Position numbers and translations under genes: made by a program | The notes under the pieces: model-generated | What the model was told of the DNA's origin: nothing | The model's input: only the letters and a program-made list of their open reading frames with translations | Databases searched by the model: none | Part shown: piece after piece, positions 1 through 6,593 of the stretch | Layout of the letters: each line of letters begins with the position of its first letter | How positions within the stretch are numbered: the stretch's first letter is position 1 | Assembly: GCF_018598555.1 (NCBI RefSeq) | Contig: NZ_JAHEWN010000026.1 | Span: forward strand, 1 to 36,502 | DNA: 36,502 bases | Direction: 5' to 3' | DNA from: Curtobacterium aurantiacum | Lineage (GTDB): Bacteria > Actinomycetota > Actinomycetes > Actinomycetales > Microbacteriaceae

Positions 1-77
1 CGAGGGCCTCGAAGGTGTAGTCGAACTCGTCGGTCGACGGTGCGGACGAGCGGCCGAAGCCGATGTGATCGGGTGCC
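1..77. repeat. Terminal direct repeat, left copy
   Basis: These 77 bases are identical, in the same orientation, to 36426-36502. A match of this length at the exact two ends of a sequence is what an assembler leaves when a contig closes on itself, or when it spans one unit of a tandem duplication. The repeat lies inside the alpha/beta-hydrolase gene, and joining the copies keeps that reading frame open. Confidence 0.95.
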
Positions 78-244
78 ACGACGCGGTACCGGTCGGCCAG
101 GGCCGGGATGAGGTGCCGGAACATGTGGGAGCTCGACGGGTACCCGTGCAGCAGGAGTAGCACGGGGGCGTCGGCGGGCCCGGCCTCCCGGTAGAACACG
201 TCGAGCCCGTCGACGGAGACGGTGCGGTGGTGGACGGCGACCAT
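1..244 (-). CDS. Alpha/beta-hydrolase (haloalkane dehalogenase/epoxide hydrolase-like), N-terminal part
   Basis: This is the 5' part of a gene that runs off the left edge and continues in 35806-36502. ATG is at 244-242, with an AAGGGG ribosome-binding site about 6 nt upstream. Residues 1-81 show the first strands of an alpha/beta-hydrolase fold, the HGYPSSS oxyanion-hole motif near residues 33-39, and the DHIGFGRSS turn near 59-67. Joined across the 77-bp overlap the protein is 287 aa, with an Asp nucleophile (D103), acid D238 and base H265. That triad type is shared by haloalkane dehalogenases and epoxide hydrolases; the substrate cannot be read from sequence. It is divergent from a CGNR-type regulator, separated by 85 bp that hold a shared control region, so the regulator may control it. 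As given here the gene is split only by the window ends. Confidence 0.85.
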   Translation of the reverse strand, partial: MVAVHHRTVSVDGLDVFYREAGPADAPVLLLLHGYPSSSHMFRHLIPALADRYRVVAPDHIGFGRSSAPSTDEFDYTFEAL

Positions 245-246
245 GA

Positions 247-288
247 CTAACCCCTTAGATTGTTTTACCGGTTAGCTGACGGTAGCAT
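247..288 (+). promoter_or_regulatory. Promoter of the CGNR regulator with inverted-repeat operator candidate
   Basis: TTGTTT (260-265) and TAGCAT (283-288) are separated by 17 bp, a near-consensus sigma70-type promoter pointing at the gene starting at 330. An inverted repeat, CTAACC (247-252) and GGTTAG (270-275), straddles the -35 box and lies just upstream of the hydrolase start at 244. It is well placed to let one protein control both divergent genes. Promoter and operator are inferred from sequence alone. Confidence 0.55.
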
Positions 289-329
289 GGGTCAGGTCGT
301 GCCGGACAGGTGCGAGGAGACGAGGACCG

Positions 330-827
330 ATGCTGACAGGCGAAGAGCTGCTGCTGGCCGTGCTCAACAGCGCCCCGGTGGTAGGCGGTCAGCCGACGGA
401 CGACCTCGAGGGCGACCACGGTCGAGAGCTGGCCCTGAGCTGGGGAGGCGTCGGCTCGGCCGACGAGGTCGCTCAGCTCCGCCGGGCTCGTGCGGCCCTC
501 CAGGCCGTCATCCGCGGGGCCGGGCCCGAGGCGGTCGACGAGCTCGCACGCGTGGTCGATGGAGCAGTGCGTACGCCTCGCGTCACGTCCAAGGGCGTGG
601 TCTGGGACCTCGTCGCGGCCGACGATGACCGCCTCGCGACCACGGCCGTCCTAGCGTGGTCGCGCGTCGCCGAGCAGTTCCCGGGTCGCGTCCGCGCCTG
701 TGCGAACGACGAGTGCAACCTGTTCCTCGTCGACCACAGCCGCCCCGGCACCGCGAAGTGGTGCTCCATGGCGACCTGCGGCAACAGGATGAAGGCACGC
801 ACACACGCCAGTCGCACCAGAACCTGA
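330..827 (+). CDS. CGNR zinc-finger transcriptional regulator (ABATE domain type)
   Basis: A 165-aa protein. Residues 1-110 resemble the ABATE-like ligand-sensing region of CGNR regulators. The C-terminus carries the CGNR zinc finger: C124, C129, C145 and C150, the last followed by GNR (150-153), then a basic tail. The family is thought to bind DNA through this C-terminal finger and is often divergent from a hydrolase or oxidoreductase gene. Here it is divergent from the alpha/beta-hydrolase at 244, with an inverted repeat over its own -35 box, so autoregulation and control of the hydrolase are likely. ATG at 330 has a purine-rich GAGGAGACGAGG stretch upstream. The protein is slightly shorter than usual for the family. 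The inducer is unknown. Confidence 0.85.
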   Translation: MLTGEELLLAVLNSAPVVGGQPTDDLEGDHGRELALSWGGVGSADEVAQLRRARAALQAVIRGAGPEAVDELARVVDGAVRTPRVTSKGVVWDLVAADDDRLATTAVLAWSRVAEQFPGRVRACANDECNLFLVDHSRPGTAKWCSMATCGNRMKARTHASRTRT

Positions 828-967
828 GCGCGTGCGTCCGACGGCGAGGGGTCAGCGTGGGCCGCTAAGTCCCAGGCGCGGCATCCGGCTCGTAGGTCTG
901 TCGCTCAAAAACGATGGATTCCGGGTGGACTCGTCCGACGGTCAGATCTGCCGGCCAGAAACGGCGA

Positions 968-994
968 CCGGTTCGAAACGGGGTTTTGAACCGG
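968..994. terminator. Hairpin between convergent genes
   Basis: CCGGTTCGAAA (968-978) pairs with TTTTGAACCGG (984-994), with one mismatch and a 5-nt loop. It lies between the convergent ends of the CGNR regulator (827) and the DUF998 gene (1095). Position and shape fit a bidirectional transcription terminator, though neither side has a U-run longer than four. The rest of 828-1094 shows nothing recognisable. Confidence 0.45.
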
Positions 995-1094
995 ACCGGG
1001 TTTCTGGGAAGCCCGCAGACCGGGCGCCCGTTAGACGGTCGGCTGCCGGACGCCGCCGGCAACCGTCATCATTGCCCCCATCGGGCCGGAGCGG

Positions 1095-1772
1095 TCAGGG
1101 CCGACGGAAGATGCTGATTCCGGCGACGATTGCCCACACCTGTAGCGGGAACACTGTGATGCGTTCGGCGATCCCGATTCCAACGGGGCCGGTGGGGTCG
1201 GCGATGGCGATCGCCGTCAGCGCGAAGCCGAGGAGGCCCGTGATTCCGAGTACGAGCGCCGAGCGGCGGACGACCGGTCGGTTCCGGGTCGATCCGGAGC
1301 GCCCGGCAACGATGAGAGCGATGTTCCCGACGATGAAGATCGGGAGTGCTCCGATCGAGTGTCCGGCGATGCTGACGTCTTCGGGGATCAGGCCGACGAT
1401 GATCCAGGACAACCCGGAGAGGACGACCATGACCGGCCAGGCCAGCTTCCGACCGGTCTGCGCCGAAGCGGTGGACACGAGAATGGTCCCGAGTGCCAGG
1501 AGGATGCCTTGCGTGATGAACGCGGCGTTCATGCCGGTGTGGAGGGGTGAGCAGACGTCGTTGCCGAGGACGGGTGCGCAGTGCACTGCACCGAGGTCGC
1601 TGATGTAGTTGGTCCACCAGCTGTAGCGGGGCTGCTCCCACGCGCTCTGCACGACGAGGTGCATGACGAGGAACTGCACGGTCCCGAGAATGAGCAGGGC
1701 TGCGCCGAGTCGGGTCGTGCCTGTGGCGCGGCGGGACGCAGGTGCGAGGGACGTCGTAGTGGGAGTGGTCAT
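1095..1772 (-). CDS. DUF998 family integral membrane protein
   Basis: A 225-aa membrane protein with six predicted helices (about 23-43, 83-103, 111-129, 141-157, 171-191, 206-222). The NYISDLG motif at residues 55-61, just after helix 1, is typical of DUF998. The function of the family is not established. Its ATG (1772-1770) overlaps the stop of the upstream efflux gene by 4 bp (ATGA), so it is translationally coupled and is the last gene of a methyltransferase-efflux-DUF998 operon. That suggests a role in the same resistance or export response, but this is inference. Confidence 0.8.
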   Translation of the reverse strand: MTTPTTTSLAPASRRATGTTRLGAALLILGTVQFLVMHLVVQSAWEQPRYSWWTNYISDLGAVHCAPVLGNDVCSPLHTGMNAAFITQGILLALGTILVSTASAQTGRKLAWPVMVVLSGLSWIIVGLIPEDVSIAGHSIGALPIFIVGNIALIVAGRSGSTRNRPVVRRSALVLGITGLLGFALTAIAIADPTGPVGIGIAERITVFPLQVWAIVAGISIFRRP

Positions 1773-3178
1773 TTGGTGGGGTCCTTCGGGGAGATGAGTG
1801 CTGTCGCGACGGCTCCGGCGAGGAAGATCGCGCCGACCCAGCCGAACGCGGTCGTGTAGCTGTGGACGACGCTCGCGGCCTGGGCTGCGGGGTGGGCGGT
1901 GAGGTGAGTGGCTGCTGCGGTTGCGGCGATGGTGTTCAGGACGGCGACGCCGACGGAGCCGCCCACCTGCTGCGCCGCGTTGACGGTCGCAGCGGCCGCT
2001 CCCGCGTCGACATCGGCGAGGCGGGCGGTGGCGGCACCGGTCGCGGTAGCGATGACGAGCCCGATGCCTGCGCCGATGAGGATCAAGCTCGGCAGCAGGT
2101 GGACCGCGTAGGCGCTGTGCAGCCCGATGCGGATCAAGAGCAGCGCACCGACGCCGGCCACCGTCAAGCCGATCGGGACGACGAAGCGGGCTCCGATTCG
2201 TCGGGTGAGCGCAGGTCCGATGAATACGGCAGCAACGACGAGCGCCGCCGGGACGGGAAGGAACGCCAGACCGGTGCTGACCTGGGCGTACCCCAGCGTG
2301 CTCTGGAGGTAGTAGGGCAGGAAGAGGAACGTCGTGAACAGCCCCGCTGAGGACAGCACGAGCGCGACCAGCGCACTCCCACGCCCGCGGTCGACGATCA
2401 CCCGCATCGGCAGCAGCGGTGTGCTGACACGGGTCTCCACAACGACGAACACCGCGAGCAGTGCCGCTGCGACGACGAGTAGCGCCAGGGTGAGCGGATG
2501 CGCCCAGCCCGCGGTCTCCGCGTTCGACGTCCCGAGGACGAGCGCGAACAGGCCGAGCGTGATCGTCGCCGCTCCGCCGAGGTCGAGTCGCTGCGTGGTG
2601 GTCCGCGATGTGTTCCGCACGAGGAGCGCGGCCCCGATAAGCGCTGGGATCGCGATGGCGGTGTTGATGAACATCGTCCATCGCCAGGACAGCACCTCGG
2701 TGAGGGCCCCGCCGAGCAGCAGGCCCACGGTGGTCCCGACCATCGACACCGAACCGAATACACCGAAGGCTCTGCCGCGTTCGGCGGGGTCTGTGAACGT
2801 CGTCGACACCAGCGCCAGCGCGGCCGGGGCCAGCAGCGCTGCGAACACGCCCTGACCGATCCGGGCTGCGACGAGCAGCTCGACGGTCGGTGCTGCGCCG
2901 CCGATAGCGGAGGCGATGCCGAAGCCGGCGAGGCCGATCAGCAGTGCCCGTTTCCGGCCCCACCGGTCGGCGAGGCGTCCGCTGAGCAGGAGCAGGCTGC
3001 CGAACGCGAGCGCGTACCCGGTAACGACCCACTGCCGTGCACTGTCCGCAAAGCCGAGGTCGGCCTGCGCGGACGGGAGCGCGATGGTGACCACGGTGGT
3101 GTCCAGTGCGATCATCAGTTGTGCGAGCGCGAGAGCGGCGAGCAGCCACCACCGCCTCGATGAGACATCGGTCGTCAC
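1769..3178 (-). CDS. MFS transporter, DHA2 (14-helix) drug-efflux type
   Basis: A 469-aa polytopic membrane protein. The N-terminus has LDTTVVTIALP in helix 1, typical of the DHA2 (EmrB/QacA-like) drug:H+ antiporters, followed by motif A (GRLADRWGRKR, about residues 67-77) and a motif-C-like glycine-rich stretch (GTTVGLLLGG, about 148-157). About 14 hydrophobic segments fit the family. The start is GTG at 3178-3176 with a strong AAGGAGGAAA site upstream. It follows the methyltransferase gene after 72 bp and overlaps DUF998 by 4 bp. Export of a toxic small molecule is the most likely role; the substrate is unknown. The XRE-cupin gene at 4102 is the probable regulator of the operon. Confidence 0.9.
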   Translation of the reverse strand: MTTDVSSRRWWLLAALALAQLMIALDTTVVTIALPSAQADLGFADSARQWVVTGYALAFGSLLLLSGRLADRWGRKRALLIGLAGFGIASAIGGAAPTVELLVAARIGQGVFAALLAPAALALVSTTFTDPAERGRAFGVFGSVSMVGTTVGLLLGGALTEVLSWRWTMFINTAIAIPALIGAALLVRNTSRTTTQRLDLGGAATITLGLFALVLGTSNAETAGWAHPLTLALLVVAAALLAVFVVVETRVSTPLLPMRVIVDRGRGSALVALVLSSAGLFTTFLFLPYYLQSTLGYAQVSTGLAFLPVPAALVVAAVFIGPALTRRIGARFVVPIGLTVAGVGALLLIRIGLHSAYAVHLLPSLILIGAGIGLVIATATGAATARLADVDAGAAAATVNAAQQVGGSVGVAVLNTIAATAAATHLTAHPAAQAASVVHSYTTAFGWVGAIFLAGAVATALISPKDPTK

Positions 3179-3250
3179 GGGTGTTTCCTCCTTGTTCAGG
3201 GCGCGACGATCACCGGTGACCAGTCATCACCGGCGTCGTGCGGGGGTCGG

Positions 3251-4054
3251 TCAGGGGCGGCGCGCAGTCCAGATCGTGCGCGTCCCACGGACTCGAACCT
3301 CGTCGAGGAGCTCGTGTGTGCCGTTCAGGTCGGCGGTGAGACCGCGCAGCGCGGCGACGTCCTCGCTGGACAGGCGGGGCAGTGCGTGTTGTGCGAGGCG
3401 GCGGAGTTCGAGTGCTGCGTACGCGCCTCCCGGCCCGTCCGCGGGGAGTGTCTGGTCGCTCTCGACGGTCTGCGCGGTGACAGCCTCGAAGCCAGCAGCG
3501 GTGATGGCGGCGGACCACTCCGGTGCAGGCCCGCCGGCGCCGGCGGCAGCGCGCAGCACCGATTCGAGCGATGTGTACGCCGCCGGGAGGACCGTGGGAG
3601 GCGCGTCCATCTCGCTGACGAAGAGCGCGCCTCCCGGCCGGAGCACGTGGAACGCCGTGTTGAGCGCGGCGGCCCAATCGGGTACCTCGTGCAGCGCGTT
3701 CGAGGACCAGACGAGATCCACACCGCGTACGTCGACTGCCCCACTCGTGACGTCAGCGCGAACGGTCTCGACCCGATCGGTAATCTGCCGTTCGTCCGCG
3801 CCACGGCGCACCGCTTGGAGCATGTCCTCGTCGACGTCGACGGCCGTCACCTGTGCGTCCGGGAACGCCTCGGCGAGTGCAAGTGTCCCGGTTCCGGTGC
3901 CACTGCCGACGTCCACGATGAGGCGGGCGCCAGGAGCGAGTGCCCTTGCCAGGGCAATCGACTGCCCTAAAACGTGCGCGTGCACGACAGCATCGAGTTC
4001 CAACAGGCGAGGCAGGAGCGTCGGATCCGCGTGATCGTGCGAGTGCTGAGGCAT
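3251..4054 (-). CDS. Class I SAM-dependent methyltransferase
   Basis: A 267-aa protein with a Rossmann-type SAM-binding motif I (VDVGSGTGTG, residues 47-56) and an acidic motif II (VDVDEDM, 72-78), then an SSNALHEVPD motif-IV-like segment. The His-rich start and the DAVVHAHVLGQ helix before motif I look like small-molecule methyltransferases of the UbiE/arsenite type rather than rRNA or DNA enzymes. The substrate is unknown. It is first in an operon with a DHA2 efflux pump and a DUF998 protein, which suggests a modify-and-export response. No convincing ribosome-binding site precedes the ATG; TACGGT on the minus strand ends 6 nt before it, as in leaderless genes. The divergent XRE-cupin gene is 47 bp away. 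Confidence 0.85.
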   Translation of the reverse strand: MPQHSHDHADPTLLPRLLELDAVVHAHVLGQSIALARALAPGARLIVDVGSGTGTGTLALAEAFPDAQVTAVDVDEDMLQAVRRGADERQITDRVETVRADVTSGAVDVRGVDLVWSSNALHEVPDWAAALNTAFHVLRPGGALFVSEMDAPPTVLPAAYTSLESVLRAAAGAGGPAPEWSAAITAAGFEAVTAQTVESDQTLPADGPGGAYAALELRRLAQHALPRLSSEDVAALRGLTADLNGTHELLDEVRVRGTRTIWTARRP

Positions 4055-4060
4055 GCTTCT

Positions 4061-4101
4061 ACCGTAAGAGCTCTATGCTCCTGCGGCATACACTCTTGCT
4101 C
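4061..4101. promoter_or_regulatory. Back-to-back leaderless promoters of methyltransferase and XRE-cupin genes
   Basis: The 47 bp between the two start codons holds a minus-strand TACGGT box (complement of 4061-4066), 6 nt before the methyltransferase ATG, and a plus-strand TACACT box (4089-4094), 7 nt before the XRE ATG. Both fit leaderless transcripts. A short inverted repeat, TATGC (4074-4078) / GCATA (4086-4090), lies between them and is a candidate binding site for the XRE-cupin protein. No clear -35 boxes are seen. Confidence 0.5.
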
Positions 4102-4671
4102 ATGGAGCAAGAACCCGATGTGGATCGCCTCGTTCGACTGCGGATCCGCGCGCTGCGACGAGCGCGCGGATGGACGCTCGACACGCTCGCCGAACGCAGC
4201 TTCCTCAGTGCGTCCAACCTGAGTCGGATCGAGACGGGCTCTCGCCGGATCGCGCTGGACCAGCTGGTCCCGATCGCCCGCGCTCTGGACACCGGCCTCG
4301 ATCAGCTCATCGAACCGGTTGACGACGCCGATGTCGTCATCCGGCCGCATCAGGACGAGCGGCGCGGACTGACGATGTGGACGCTCGCGAGCAACCGCAC
4401 CCCGGACGGCCTCACGGTCGCGAAGATGCGCATCACGACACCGGCACCACCCGAAGCCGAAGCGGGTGTGCACCCCGGACGGGACTGGTTCACTGTCCTC
4501 TCCGGTACGGCTGAGTTGCGATTGGGTGACCGCCTCATCCGCGTCGAGGCCGGGAGTGCAGCGGAGTTCTCGACCATGATCCCGCACGCCATCGGAGCAG
4601 CCGATGGCCAGCCCGTCGAGGTACTCACCATCCTCGCCACAGCTGGCGAGCACGCGCACATCGCGCCCTGA
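4102..4671 (+). CDS. XRE-family regulator with C-terminal cupin domain
   Basis: A 189-aa protein. Residues 10-70 form a helix-turn-helix of the XRE/HTH_3 type (LRIRALRRARGWTLDTLAE, then SASNLSRIETGSRRI). Residues about 122-181 form a small cupin barrel (HPGRDWFTVLSGTAEL, then FSTMIPHAI). Such proteins usually sense a small molecule in the cupin and repress a neighbouring efflux or catabolic operon. It is divergent from the methyltransferase-efflux operon, 47 bp away. The start at 4102 is preferred because it begins just before the HTH and sits 7 nt after a TACACT box. The frame is open further upstream, and an in-frame ATG at 4075 would place the start inside the control region. Confidence 0.85.
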   Translation: MEQEPDVDRLVRLRIRALRRARGWTLDTLAERSFLSASNLSRIETGSRRIALDQLVPIARALDTGLDQLIEPVDDADVVIRPHQDERRGLTMWTLASNRTPDGLTVAKMRITTPAPPEAEAGVHPGRDWFTVLSGTAELRLGDRLIRVEAGSAAEFSTMIPHAIGAADGQPVEVLTILATAGEHAHIAP

Positions 4672-4704
4672 TCGCCGAAAGGTGCGCCGACCCTGTCGGG
4701 GCAC

Positions 4705-4719
4705 CGCTGGCAACCAGCG
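4705..4719 (+). terminator. Small hairpin after the XRE-cupin gene
   Basis: CGCTGG (4705-4710) and CCAGCG (4714-4719) pair perfectly around a CAA loop, 34 nt after the XRE-cupin stop and before the convergent small membrane gene (end 4770). It is short, with no U-run, so it is a weak terminator candidate. Confidence 0.25.
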
Positions 4720-4769
4720 ACTCATCGGGAGACGGCGTTGGTCCTGCGGCTGATCGATCACCGATCAAC

Positions 4770-5069
4770 TTAGTCCTCCGAGCGCTTGCTTGCTCGCACC
4801 ATCACATAGCCCACGGTGTCCAGAGTCACGAGCGACAGGATCCCGAACGGGAGGGGCGAGACGGTGAATAGTCCCCATGGGACCGTGATGGTCCCGCAGA
4901 CGAGCAGCACAGCAAACATCGTCACCGCGACGCGACGCGATGCGGGATTCTCATGGATGGAGAAGTCGCAGTCGCAGTCGCAGTCGCAGTCGCAGTCGCA
5001 GTCGCAGTCGCAGTCGCAGTCCGAGTCCGGGGCGCCGTCGTACGAGTGTTCCGTAAGCCGGTGGCTCAC
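4770..5069 (-). CDS. Small membrane protein with nine-fold Cys-Asp repeat
   Basis: A 99-aa protein of unrecognised family. Residues 17-35 are Asp followed by nine exact Cys-Asp dipeptides. Two hydrophobic segments follow (about 47-70 and 72-92), then a charged tail (KRSED). The dipeptide run is encoded by nine perfect copies of a 6-bp unit (4965-5018). Because the unit is 6 bp, copy-number changes would lengthen or shorten the run without shifting the frame. The minus strand is preferred over two plus-strand frames (Ser-Gln and Val-Ala runs) because only it continues into a sensible two-helix membrane protein. A dense row of Cys and Asp could bind metal, but this is speculation. The gene is convergent with the XRE-cupin gene. 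Confidence 0.55.
   Translation of the reverse strand: MSHRLTEHSYDGAPDSDCDCDCDCDCDCDCDCDCDFSIHENPASRRVAVTMFAVLLVCGTITVPWGLFTVSPLPFGILSLVTLDTVGYVMVRASKRSED
4965..5021. repeat. Hexanucleotide tandem repeat (GTCGCA), 9.5 copies
   Basis: Nine perfect copies of GTCGCA fill 4965-5018, followed by a partial unit; two diverged units (GTCCGA, GTCCGG) continue to 5030. The array lies inside the small membrane gene and encodes alternating Cys and Asp on the minus strand. Such arrays change copy number by replication slippage. Confidence 0.95.
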
Positions 5070-5162
5070 CGCTACACGACAGTTGTCACCTTCGACGCCT
5101 TCCGTTGCCTACTGCAGCCTGACCAGGGGTATTCCCGTATACCTGTCCCGCAAAAATGCCCG

Positions 5163-5354
5163 GTGAAGGGGCGCCAAACGCTCCACGCCACCCCAGGCGA
5201 CGAAGGCCAAGGAACCCGCGCCAACATCCTTCTCGACACCGGCATTGCCGTGACGGTCACGGACGCCCCCCCCCCGACGACAACCTCGAGCACGAGGACC
5301 GGAACTTCGTAGCCGAGATCACGGTGCGTCCGCACGGTGGCGGAGCCTCGCCCG
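5163..5354 (+). pseudogene. Possible frameshifted small gene interrupted by a 10-C tract
   Basis: Upstream of a run of ten C (5266-5275) one plus frame has strong GC third-position bias and reads like protein (DEGQGTRANILLDTGIAVTV, ending in TDA). Downstream the same kind of signal continues in the next frame (DDNLEHEDRNFVAEITVRPH). One extra C, or two fewer, would join them into one acidic protein. Either the tract is a sequencing or natural slippage site, or both segments are chance open frames. No start is certain; GTG at 5163 is one option. The family is not recognised. A perfect palindrome at 5376-5407 lies just beyond. Confidence 0.25.
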
Positions 5355-5375
5355 TGACTCGGCCGTGTACCGACC

Positions 5376-5407
5376 GGAGGCGCGGTGCCAGCTGGCACCG
5401 CGCCTCC
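5376..5407. terminator. Perfect 32-bp palindrome, likely bidirectional terminator
   Basis: GGAGGCGCGGTGCCAG (5376-5391) is followed directly by its reverse complement (5392-5407). It begins 20 bp beyond the stop of the SRPBCC gene on the minus strand. As RNA it would form a very stable hairpin on either strand, which fits an actinobacterial terminator without U-tract. The rest of 5070-5427 holds only the possible frameshifted frame described separately. Confidence 0.7.
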
Positions 5408-5427
5408 CGTCCGTCGTGTGGTGCGGA

Positions 5428-5880
5428 CTACGCCTGCACGTCGCCGCGCCAACCCGGCTGGGTCGGTGCGTTCTCGACGCGCTCCTTGTAGTTCTGCAGG
5501 TCCTTCTTGACGGCGTGGCCGCCGACGCCGACGGCGGAGCCGAGCTTCTCGAGGATGCCGGAGGGCTCCCAGTCGATCTGCACGGTCACACGCGTCTCGG
5601 CGTCGGAGAGCTTGTGGAAGGTGACGACGCCGGCGTGGTCGGTCTCGCCGTCCTTGACGGTCCAGGCGACCCGCTCGTCGGGGTGCTGCTCGGTGATGAG
5701 GGCACGGAACTCGCGCACCTGACCGGCGACCTTCACGGTCCAGTCGGTGGTCTTGTCGTCGACCTGGACGATCTTCTCGACCTCGTCGAGGAAGTGCGGG
5801 AACTCCTCGAAACGGGTCCACTGGTCGTAGGCCTGGCGGACGGGGACGTTGACGTCGACGGTTTCGATGATCTGAGGCAT
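5428..5880 (-). CDS. SRPBCC-family (polyketide cyclase/START-like) protein
   Basis: A 150-aa protein of the SRPBCC fold. It shows the usual opening IIETVDVNVPVRQAYDQW, the FEEFPHFLDEVEKIVQVDD segment, then TDWTVKVAGQVREF and VTVQIDWEP strands, and a closing long helix with LQNYKERVE. These proteins have a deep hydrophobic pocket and often act in membrane or cell-envelope homeostasis; the ligand cannot be deduced. The start at 5880-5878 is chosen because the family begins at that Met. The upstream in-frame extension would overlap the divergent acetyltransferase gene. No strong ribosome-binding site is seen. A perfect palindrome follows the stop. Confidence 0.8.
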   Translation of the reverse strand: MPQIIETVDVNVPVRQAYDQWTRFEEFPHFLDEVEKIVQVDDKTTDWTVKVAGQVREFRALITEQHPDERVAWTVKDGETDHAGVVTFHKLSDAETRVTVQIDWEPSGILEKLGSAVGVGGHAVKKDLQNYKERVENAPTQPGWRGDVQA

Positions 5881-5986
5881 GCACCGGACGGTAGGCCGAT
5901 CGACCTGGGCGGCACTCAGCAGCGCTGTCCCCCTGCGACTCCGGCGGGTGCGGGTCCGTCCGCCGCTGCGCAGTAGTGTGGGGAGG

Positions 5987-6529
5987 ATGACAGAGCACGG
6001 GAAGCACGCGTTCCACGAGCGCGACGACCACGGGATCCTCGTGCGTCCGGCGCTCGCCTCGGACGTCCCGCACATCCAGCGACTCATCGCCCCCTACGTC
6101 GACCGGCGCATCCTGCTCGGCAAGGAGAACGTCGCCCTGTACGGCTCGATCCAGCAGTTCCGGATCGCCGAAGGGCCCGACGGCACCCCCATCGGGTGCG
6201 GTGCGCTCGCTGTGTTCTGGGACGACATCGCCGAGGTCCGCACGCTCGCCCTCGACGAGCAGTGGATCCACAAGCGTGTCGGACACCGGATGCTCGAGGC
6301 ACTGGAGCACGACGCCCGCGAACTCGGCGTCGCCCGGATCTTCTGCCTGACCTTCGAGGTCGACTTCTTCGCGAAGCACGGGTACCTGGAGATCGGCGAG
6401 AGCGTCGTTTCGCCCGACGTCTACGCCGAACTGGTCCGCTCGTCGGACGAAGGGGTCGCGGAGTTCCTCGACCTCGCCCGGGTCAAGCCGAACACCCTCG
6501 GCAACACCCGCATGCTGAAGAACCTCTGA
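5987..6529 (+). CDS. Amino-acid N-acetyltransferase (N-acetylglutamate synthase-like GNAT)
   Basis: A 180-aa GNAT-fold protein. Residues 15-45 (GILVRPALASDVPHIQRLI) match the start of the stand-alone N-acetylglutamate synthases of actinobacteria. The middle (GCGALAVFWDDIAEVRTLAL, then a RVGHRMLEALE acetyl-CoA loop) and the LTFEVDFFAKHGYLEIGES segment are typical of the same group. That enzyme acetylates glutamate with acetyl-CoA, the first step of arginine synthesis. The ATG at 5987 follows a GGGAGG ribosome-binding site by one base; a longer frame exists upstream but lacks homology-like sequence. It is divergent from the SRPBCC gene. Other amino-acid acetylation activity cannot be excluded. 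Confidence 0.75.
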   Translation: MTEHGKHAFHERDDHGILVRPALASDVPHIQRLIAPYVDRRILLGKENVALYGSIQQFRIAEGPDGTPIGCGALAVFWDDIAEVRTLALDEQWIHKRVGHRMLEALEHDARELGVARIFCLTFEVDFFAKHGYLEIGESVVSPDVYAELVRSSDEGVAEFLDLARVKPNTLGNTRMLKNL

Positions 6530-6581
6530 CGCTTTCTCGTGCCGCCCGGCGGGGTTGCCGTGTGTGGACCGCGCCGTTGTC

Positions 6582-6593
6582 TACCCTGTGCGC
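6582..6593 (+). promoter_or_regulatory. -10 box for a leaderless transcript
   Basis: TACCCT (6582-6587) ends 6 nt before the ATG at 6594, and no ribosome-binding site is present. This spacing fits transcription starting at or next to the start codon. A TTGCCG at 6555-6560 is too far (21 bp) to be a convincing -35. Confidence 0.4.

Noticed and set aside
4816..5312. Plus-strand frames through the hexamer array that read as Ser-Gln or Val-Ala runs
   Set aside because: They are the other frames of the same repeat. Only the minus strand gives a plausible protein with two membrane helices.
5072..6379. Long minus-strand frame of 435 codons over the SRPBCC and acetyltransferase genes
   Set aside because: It is a shadow frame, Arg/Asp/Gly-rich without domain features, and overlaps two better-supported genes.
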